Shown here one piece after another: positions 58,598 through 64,000 of a stretch of 64,000 nucleotides of DNA (within the stretch, counting starts at the first letter, position 1; each line of letters opens with the position of its first letter). A model generated the notes under the pieces. The model had not been told where the DNA came from. It saw only the letters and a list, made by a program, of their open reading frames with translations, and searched no databases. The position numbers and the translations under genes are program-made. This DNA comes from Alcaligenaceae bacterium SAGV5 (GTDB lineage Bacteria; Pseudomonadota; Gammaproteobacteria; Burkholderiales; Burkholderiaceae_B). Where the stretch lies: NCBI GenBank assembly GCA_009360345.1, contig SPDP01000003.1, positions 558,001 through 622,000 of the forward strand. The letters run 5' to 3'.

Positions 58598-60223
58598 ATG
58601 AATCGCAACACCGTGTTTACCATCCGGGCGCTGGCCGGGATCTCGTTGGCGACACTGCTGGCCTCCTGCGGAGGCGGCGGGGGCGATGCGGTATCCGGGT
58701 CGGGCGCGTTGTCCGTGGCGTGCAGCGGCGCGCAATGCGGCGCCTCCGACGCCCAGACCTACCGCGGCAGCGGCGTGGGCATCTGGCGCTACGACAATAG
58801 CGGTTCGAACTCGGGCACCTCGGTACCGATCGCCCTCAACGGCGTCGGCGGCCGCACGGTCACCCTGGTCTTCACCAATGTGTCCGACCGCGATGCCGGC
58901 ATGGCCTCGATCAGCGCATCCGTCGCGGACCGGCCTGCCACCGCGTCGAAAGTGGAAGCCCCTGCCGATCCGGACCACTTGCCGGGCGTCAACCAGATTC
59001 CCGCGCACATCCGCGACTACCAGCCGCCGGTCGACCGCGCGTCCCAGCCCCAGTCCTCGGCGCGGCAGGGGCCCGCCGCCGTGGTGCGCGCCGCCGTCGA
59101 GGGCGACACGCGGGAATGGCAGGACAGCGGCGGCATGCGGTTCCAGGCCACGCTGGCCCGGCGCTGGGCGGCCTCCGACGGGCGCTGGCTGAACATCTGG
59201 GTGCAGGATGGCGAGCGCTCCGGCGCGAAAGTGAGCGAGGCCCTGCTCGACAGCCTGCGGAGCCGGTTCTCGTCGAACCAGGATTCCGTCTATCCCATCG
59301 TGACCGACCTCGCGGGCGCGCCCTGGGGCGCCACCGTCGGCAGCGGGTATATCGGTGCCGACCAGGACCTGCACATCGTGCTGTCCAACATCACGCCCGA
59401 TGGCAAGCCCTGGGGCGTGATCGGCTATTTCTTCAGCGCCAATGCCTTCCTGAAGAGTTACGAGGCGCTCAGCAACGAGGCGGTGGTGTTGTTCCTGGAC
59501 ACCGAGACCATGTACCTGGGCGGCCAGGCCGGCCGGAACACGGGCTATACGACGCTGGCGCACGAGATGACCCATATGGTCAATTTCTACCAGCGCGCCG
59601 CGCGCACCGGCGTGAGTCCGGACAACCGCTTCGCGGTCTGGCTGGAGGAGACCACGGCCTTGATGATGGAAGACCTGGCGTCGGGCCGGGTGGTGCCGGG
59701 CTTCAACCCGCTGCGGGACGGGGACTACGGCAACTGGCTCCATCAAAGCCAGAACTGCGACTACATCCGGGGCTGGGACGCCAGCGTGTCATCCAGCTGT
59801 TTTTCGTATCCCATCGCCGCCAACTACGGGGGCTATCTGCTGAGGCAATACGGCACCGGTTTCTATCGCGACCTGCTGCGGCGCACCTCGTCCACCGATT
59901 CGTTCACGCTGCTCGACCAGGCGGTCAAGCAGGCGGGCGGCGCGGGCGCGCGCGCCGCCTTGCGCGACTGGGGCGCGGCGCTTGCCCTGCTGCCCGCGTC
60001 GTCGCCGGCCGGGTTCGGCTATCCCCGCCGGACGCAGGACGGCTACGACCTGCCCGCGATCAACGGCCCCGACTACGCTTCGCTGCGCAACCTGCCGTCC
60101 AGCTCGCCCTCCACGCTCAAGGCCTCGGGCCATTTTCCCCTGGTGCGCCGGCCGTCGGGCGCGTCGTATTCGGAAACCGTCGCGGTGCCGGCGGGCTCGG
60201 CCCTGACCGTCGTGGTCCAGTAG
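58598..60223 (+). CDS. M30 (hyicolysin)-like zinc metallopeptidase lipoprotein
   Basis: Peptidase of 541 residues. A lipobox LLASC sits near residue 24, followed by a Gly/Ser linker, a beta-rich N-terminal region (about 45-170), and the catalytic domain with the zinc motif H322-E-M-T-H326 and a likely third ligand Glu in WLEETTALMMEDLA. This matches the M30 family, secreted peptidases related to Staphylococcus hyicus ShpII. Expected at the cell surface or periplasm. ATG at 58598; an ATG 33 bases upstream is possible but would shift the signal peptide inward. Confidence 0.83.
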   Translation: MNRNTVFTIRALAGISLATLLASCGGGGGDAVSGSGALSVACSGAQCGASDAQTYRGSGVGIWRYDNSGSNSGTSVPIALNGVGGRTVTLVFTNVSDRDAGMASISASVADRPATASKVEAPADPDHLPGVNQIPAHIRDYQPPVDRASQPQSSARQGPAAVVRAAVEGDTREWQDSGGMRFQATLARRWAASDGRWLNIWVQDGERSGAKVSEALLDSLRSRFSSNQDSVYPIVTDLAGAPWGATVGSGYIGADQDLHIVLSNITPDGKPWGVIGYFFSANAFLKSYEALSNEAVVLFLDTETMYLGGQAGRNTGYTTLAHEMTHMVNFYQRAARTGVSPDNRFAVWLEETTALMMEDLASGRVVPGFNPLRDGDYGNWLHQSQNCDYIRGWDASVSSSCFSYPIAANYGGYLLRQYGTGFYRDLLRRTSSTDSFTLLDQAVKQAGGAGARAALRDWGAALALLPASSPAGFGYPRRTQDGYDLPAINGPDYASLRNLPSSSPSTLKASGHFPLVRRPSGASYSETVAVPAGSALTVVVQ

Positions 60224-60535
60224 GCCGGGGCCCCGGGGGGCAGGGGTGCTATACTCTCGCCGTTTTATCGCCTGCCCATTGCCTCCCGGCCACGCCCGGA
60301 ACCCGCCGGCGCCCCCGATGCAATCGGCACCTTAGCGCATGCCCGTAACCGCCAATCGCCTCGCTATGCGACAGCCCGCGACTTTGCTCGTCCAGAGCAC
60401 AGGTCCGTGGGCTTTTGTTTGCCCGGCCGCGGCTACGCCTGGGCTATCCCCATCCGTATCCAGGCGCATGACCCGTCATGGCGCTGGTCTTTTCCAACCG
60501 AACATTCAACGTCTACCCGACAGCGAAGGCTCCGC
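60224..60535 (+). promoter_or_regulatory. Intergenic region (312 bases) upstream of sucC
   Basis: No gene recognised. TATACT at 60250-60255 is a plausible -10 of the sucCD promoter, without a clear -35 in the GC-rich sequence before it. It would give a 5' leader of about 270 bases. A CCGGGGCCCCGG palindrome (60225-60236) follows the peptidase stop but has no T-run. A weak GGGC/GCCC hairpin with a TTTTGTTT loop lies near 60409-60424. Confidence 0.45.
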
Positions 60536-61696
60536 ATGAAAATCCACGAGTATCAGGGCAAAGAGCTTCTGAAGAAATTTGGCGTCACCGTTCCGCGCGG
60601 CATCCCCGTGTTCTCGGTGGACGAGGCCGTCAAGGCCGCTGAACAACTGGGCGGCCCGGTGTGGGTCGTCAAGGCCCAGATCCATGCGGGCGGCCGCGGC
60701 AAGGGCGGCGGCGTCAAGCTGGGCCGTTCCATCGAGGAAGTGCGCACGCTGGCCGGCCAGATCCTGGGCATGCAGCTGGTCACGCACCAGACCGGTCCGG
60801 AAGGCCAGAAGGTCCGCCGCCTGCTGGTCGAGGAAGGCGCCGACATCAAGAAGGAACTGTACGTCGGCATCGTGACCGACCGCAGCTCGCAGCGCGTCTG
60901 CGTGATGGCCTCGAGCGAAGGCGGCATGGAGATCGAAGAGGTCGCCCACGCCACCCCCGAGAAGATCCTGAAGGTGTTCGTCGATCCCGCCAAGGGCCTG
61001 ACCACCGAAGAGGCCTCGCAACTGGCCCGCGGCATCGGCGTTCCCGAAGGTTCGATCGCCGACGCGGCCGACCAGATCCAGAAGCTGTACACCTGCTACG
61101 TCGAAACCGACGCCGACCTGGCCGAGATCAACCCCCTGATCGTGACCGGCTCGGGCAAGATCATCGCCCTGGACGCCAAGTTCAACTTCGATTCGAACGC
61201 GCTGTACCGCCACCCCGAGATCGTGGCCTATCGCGACACCGATGAAGAGGATCCCGCCGAAATCGAAGCCAGCCAGTTCGGCCTGGCCTACATCCAGCTC
61301 GACGGCAACATCGGCTGCCTGGTGAACGGCGCCGGCCTGGCCATGGCGACCATGGACACCATCAAGCTGTTCGGCGGCGAACCGGCCAACTTCCTGGACG
61401 TCGGCGGTGGCGCCACGGCCGAGAAGGTGACCGAAGCCTTCAAGATCATGCTGAAGAACCCCGGCCTGAAGGCCATCCTGGTCAACATTTTCGGCGGCAT
61501 CATGCGCTGCGACGTCATCGCCGAAGGCGTGATCGCCGCGTGCAAGGCCGTCAGCCTGAGCGTGCCGCTGGTGGTGCGCATGAAGGGCACCAACGAAGAG
61601 CTCGGCAAGAAGATGCTGGCCGACTCCGGACTGCCCATCATCAGCGCCGACACGATGGCCGAAGCCGCCACCGCCGTCGTGGCCGCCGCCAAGTAA
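60536..61696 (+). CDS. sucC: Succinate-CoA ligase, ADP-forming, beta subunit
   Basis: SucC of 386 residues, the ATP-grasp subunit of the TCA-cycle enzyme making ATP from succinyl-Co[18 protein letters not shown], the nucleotide site [22 protein letters not shown], and the C-terminal GGGATAEKV and [10 protein letters not shown] are all typical. Upstream of sucD by 38 bases, as in E. coli, but here not attached to sucAB. Confidence 0.98.
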   Translation: MKIHEYQGKELLKKFGVTVPRGIPVFSVDEAVKAAEQLGGPVWVVKAQIHAGGRGKGGGVKLGRSIEEVRTLAGQILGMQLVTHQTGPEGQKVRRLLVEEGADIKKELYVGIVTDRSSQRVCVMASSEGGMEIEEVAHATPEKILKVFVDPAKGLTTEEASQLARGIGVPEGSIADAADQIQKLYTCYVETDADLAEINPLIVTGSGKIIALDAKFNFDSNALYRHPEIVAYRDTDEEDPAEIEASQFGLAYIQLDGNIGCLVNGAGLAMATMDTIKLFGGEPANFLDVGGGATAEKVTEAFKIMLKNPGLKAILVNIFGGIMRCDVIAEGVIAACKAVSLSVPLVVRMKGTNEELGKKMLADSGLPIISADTMAEAATAVVAAAK

Positions 61697-61734
61697 GCGC
61701 ACGAGCGCACAGCACAGGATATTAAGGACTCGAG

Positions 61735-62616
61735 ATGTCTATTCTGATCAACAAAGATACCAAGGTCGTCACGCAGGGGATCACCGGCAAGACCGGCCAG
61801 TTCCACACCCGCATGTGCCGCGAGTACGCCAATGGCAAGAACTGCTTCGTGGCCGGCGTGAACCCCAAGAAGGCCGGCGAGGACTTCGAAGGCGTGCCCA
61901 TCTACGCCAACGTCTCCGAAGCCAAGGCCGCCACCGGCGCCAACGTGTCGGTCATCTACGTGCCGCCCGCGGGCGCCGCCGCCGCGATCTGGGAAGCCGT
62001 CGAGGCCGACCTGGACCTGGCCATCTGCATCACCGAGGGCATCCCCGTCCGCGACATGCTGGAACTGCGCAACCGCATGCGCGACGAGAACAAGCGCACG
62101 CTGCTGCTCGGACCCAACTGCCCCGGCCTGATCACCCCCGACGAAATCAAGATCGGCATCATGCCCGGCCACATCCACCGCAAGGGCCGCATCGGCATCG
62201 TCAGCCGCTCGGGCACGCTTACGTACGAAGCCGTGGGCCAGGTCACGGAACTGGGCCTGGGCCAGTCCAGCGCCGTCGGCATCGGTGGCGATCCCATCAA
62301 CGGCCTGAAGCACATCGACGTGCTGAAGATGTTCAATGACGATCCCGACACCGACGCCGTCATCATGATCGGCGAGATCGGCGGTCCGGACGAAGTGAAC
62401 GCCGCCCAGTGGGCCAAGGACAACATGAAGAAGCCGGTGGTCGGCTTCATCGCGGGCGTGACGGCTCCGGCCGGCAAGCGCATGGGCCACGCCGGCGCGC
62501 TGATTTCCGGCGGCGCCGATACGGCCGAGGCCAAGCTCGAGATCATGGAAGCCTGCGGCATCAAGACGACCAAGAATCCGTCCGAGATGGGCAAACTGCT
62601 CAAGTCCGTGCTGTAA
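61735..62616 (+). CDS. sucD: Succinate-CoA ligase alpha subunit
   Basis: SucD of 293 residues, CoA-binding subunit with the active-site phosphohistidine in GRMGHAGALI-type sequence (KRMGHAGALISGG). The N-terminal CoA-binding Rossmann fold (VVTQGITGKTGQFH) and NCPGLITP are present. Forms the heterodimer with SucC. Followed by a strong hairpin. Confidence 0.98.
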   Translation: MSILINKDTKVVTQGITGKTGQFHTRMCREYANGKNCFVAGVNPKKAGEDFEGVPIYANVSEAKAATGANVSVIYVPPAGAAAAIWEAVEADLDLAICITEGIPVRDMLELRNRMRDENKRTLLLGPNCPGLITPDEIKIGIMPGHIHRKGRIGIVSRSGTLTYEAVGQVTELGLGQSSAVGIGGDPINGLKHIDVLKMFNDDPDTDAVIMIGEIGGPDEVNAAQWAKDNMKKPVVGFIAGVTAPAGKRMGHAGALISGGADTAEAKLEIMEACGIKTTKNPSEMGKLLKSVL

Positions 62617-62625
62617 TAAAAAACT

Positions 62626-62658
62626 CGACGGGCGCGGCCAGACCGGCTGCGCCCGTCG
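62626..62658 (+). terminator. Hairpin between sucD and the TerC gene
   Basis: A 10-bp perfect stem (62626-62635 with 62649-62658), extended inward to about 14 pairs, starts ten bases after the sucD stop. It is followed by GCATTTCAGG, so the T-run is short and termination may be partial, letting some transcripts reach the downstream gene 19 bases on. TAATAAAAAA before it gives symmetry for the other strand. Confidence 0.65.
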
Positions 62659-62676
62659 GCATTTCAGGAGATAGGT

Positions 62677-63381
62677 GTGGAATTCGGATCAGCGGCCTTC
62701 ATACTGGCCCTCATACAAATCATCTGGGTGAACATCCTGTTGTCGGGGGACAATGCGGTGGTCATCGCGCTGGCGGCTCGTTCGCTGCCGGCCCATCAAC
62801 AAAAGAAAGCAATCGTGATCGGCTCTGCGGCCGCCATCGTGATGCGGATCGTCCTGACGCTGGTTGCGGCCCAGTTGCTGCAACTGCCCTGGTTGAAGCT
62901 GATCGGCTCGGTGCTGCTGCTGTACATCGGTATTTCGCTGTTGTTGCCGGAAGGTGAAGAGGACGGAGGCAAGCTGGCCAAGGATGGCCTGATGGCCGCC
63001 ATCCGCACCATCCTGATCGCCGACCTGGTCATGAGCCTGGACAACGTGATCGCCGTGGCGGCCGCCGCCATGGGCAATACCGTGCTCCTGGTCCTGGGCC
63101 TGGCCATCAGCATCCCGTTGGTGATCTTCGGCAGCACGCTGCTGCTGAAGGTCATCGAGCGCTTCCCGCTCATCGTCTGGCTGGGCGCCGCCCTGCTGGG
63201 TTTCATCGCGGGCGAGCTGTTCGTCAATGATCCGGCGTTGCACACCGAGGCCCTCGAAGCCTCGATGGGCCTCACGCATCATGCCGCGGAAATCGGCGCG
63301 GGCGTGCTGGGCGCCATCATCGTGCTGGTGGCGGGCAAGGTGCTGATGTCGCGGCGCCGGTCTGGCGACCAGCCTGCCTGA
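62677..63381 (+). CDS. TerC-family membrane protein (YjbE-type)
   Basis: Integral membrane protein of 234 residues with about seven helices. The metal-site signatures NILLSGDNAVVIALAARSL (first repeat) and LIADLVMSLDNVIAVAAAAMG (second repeat) carry the conserved Asp and Asn residues. TerC/YceF relatives export manganese and affect metal loading of secreted enzymes. GTG start with CAGGAG upstream. A tandem paralogue follows. Confidence 0.9.
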   Translation: MEFGSAAFILALIQIIWVNILLSGDNAVVIALAARSLPAHQQKKAIVIGSAAAIVMRIVLTLVAAQLLQLPWLKLIGSVLLLYIGISLLLPEGEEDGGKLAKDGLMAAIRTILIADLVMSLDNVIAVAAAAMGNTVLLVLGLAISIPLVIFGSTLLLKVIERFPLIVWLGAALLGFIAGELFVNDPALHTEALEASMGLTHHAAEIGAGVLGAIIVLVAGKVLMSRRRSGDQPA

Positions 63382-63402
63382 CGGGTTGCAGTCGTAGTGC
63401 GT

Positions 63403-63541
63403 CGGCCTGGCCTCGGGGCGCCAGGCCGGCTTCGTCTTCGCGGTGGGGATGTCCGGGCATGCGGGTGCCTGGAAATGCCCACCGGGCAGGCGCGATGAAT
63501 TCTAAAAACAAGGAAGAACCGATCTTCCTCACAGGAAGATT
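63403..63541 (+). promoter_or_regulatory. Structured leader upstream of the second TerC gene
   Basis: A hairpin (63403-63411 with 63420-63428) may terminate the first TerC transcript. Further on, GGAAGA (63512-63517), TCTTCC (63523-63528) and GGAAGA (63534-63539) can pair in two exclusive ways, with the second arrangement extended to an 8-bp stem. This is an attenuator-like layout 33 bases before the next start. I could not fit it to the yybP-ykoY manganese riboswitch. Confidence 0.4.
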
Positions 63542-63573
63542 CGCTCGTCCGGATCTGGCTTAGGGAGCTACAC

Positions 63574-64000
63574 GTGCTTGAATTTTTACAGACGCTCAGT
63601 TGGGCGGCGGTATTGCAGATCATCCTGATCGACATCCTGCTGGGGGGCGACAACGCGGTCGTCATCGCGCTGGCCTGCCGCAATCTGCCGGCCAAGCGGC
63701 GAATGCAGGGCATTCTGTGGGGGACGGCGGGCGCCATCGTGCTGCGCGTCGTGCTGATCGCTTTCGCGGTCACGATGCTCCAGATTCCGTTCCTGAAGAT
63801 CGTGGGCGGCGTGCTGCTGTTCTGGATCGGCATCAAGCTTCTGGTGCCCGAGGATGAGTCGCACGACAATATCGAAGGCGGCGCCACGCTGCTGGGCGCG
63901 ATCAAGACCATCATCATCGCCGACTTCGTCATGAGCCTGGACAACGTCATCGCCATCGCGGGCGCGGCCCAGCAGGCGGACGAGTCCCATCAGATCGGGC
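63574..64000 (+). CDS. Second TerC-family membrane protein, cut by the window end
   Basis: First 142 residues of a paralogue of the preceding protein. It starts with GTG at 63574 (GGGAG upstream) and shows LIDILLGGDNAVVIALACRNL and IIADFVMSLDNVIAIAGAA, the two Asp/Asn metal-site repeats. The coding frame is open at base 64000, so the C-terminus is missing only because of the window. Probably also a manganese or other divalent-metal exporter. Confidence 0.9.
   Translation, partial: MLEFLQTLSWAAVLQIILIDILLGGDNAVVIALACRNLPAKRRMQGILWGTAGAIVLRVVLIAFAVTMLQIPFLKIVGGVLLFWIGIKLLVPEDESHDNIEGGATLLGAIKTIIIADFVMSLDNVIAIAGAAQQADESHQIG

Noticed and set aside
63382..63573. yybP-ykoY manganese riboswitch before the second TerC gene.
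   Set aside because: The position is right, but I could not find the conserved internal-loop sequences; only competing simple hairpins are supportable.
1..64000. CRISPR array, prophage, integron or complete insertion sequence.
   Set aside because: No regularly spaced repeats, transposase, integrase or phage structural genes were seen on either strand. The tRNA at the left edge is not followed by an integrase.

Overview
This 64 kb window of high-GC DNA is most likely a beta-proteobacterial chromosome of the Alcaligenaceae (Bordetella/Achromobacter type). The evidence is a recA-recX-sucC-sucD-TerC backbone at the right end, three Bug/TctC-type solute-binding proteins, VanA/VanB-like Rieske oxygenase genes and many LysR regulators. 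I see no prophage, plasmid, CRISPR or complete insertion sequence. The assignment comes from gene content only; no database search was possible.

Layout. 1-9 kb: the 3' end of a tRNA with its terminator, then a NarL-type two-component pair divergent from a sulfatase / formylglycine-generating enzyme / sulfatase operon. Both sulfatases are predicted lipoproteins with dockerin-like C-termini. 8.5-16.3 kb: a WYL-like small protein, PhoD phosphatase, Ohr peroxidase, a LysR regulator with a solute-binding protein and Rieske oxygenase, an RcnB-like protein, and a spermidine-synthase-like protein with a signal peptide.

16.3-35.9 kb: the most unusual part, a dense mosaic of 16 genes around two cyanophycin synthetases. 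On the left are an FtsX/DevC-type permease and an outer-membrane efflux protein (minus strand). Next come a class III aminotransferase, a GNAT/FemAB-like protein and an arginase-family protein (plus strand), then cphA and a second synthetase with a degenerate Mur-ligase P-loop (minus strand), then a zinc-ribbon ABC exporter overlapping a DUF1854 gene (plus strand). Last is a seven-gene minus-strand operon: DevA-type ATPase, HlyD adaptor, HAD phosphatase, alpha/beta hydrolase, two small EamA/SMR transporters and a DegT-family aminotransferase. The permease and outer-membrane protein on the left lack an ATPase and adaptor, and the right operon supplies exactly those, so the whole stretch may be one synthesis-and-export system for an Asp/Arg-derived product. 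No cyanophycinase or isoaspartyl dipeptidase is visible.

36-56.5 kb: catabolic modules. They are an MHS-family transporter and LysR; a Bug protein with a VanB-like reductase and VanA-like oxygenase; an OmpR/TctD-type two-component pair; a Bug protein divergent from a CoA-transferase / GntR / CitE-like / MaoC-like operon (C5-dicarboxylate type); a flavin monooxygenase / alpha-beta hydrolase / acetoacetate-decarboxylase-like / VOC dioxygenase operon (meta-cleavage type) divergent from a Bug / TetR / amidohydrolase set. 56.5-64 kb: LexA-controlled recA, recX, a small exported protein, an M30-like metallopeptidase, sucCD and two TerC-family genes, the second cut by the window end.
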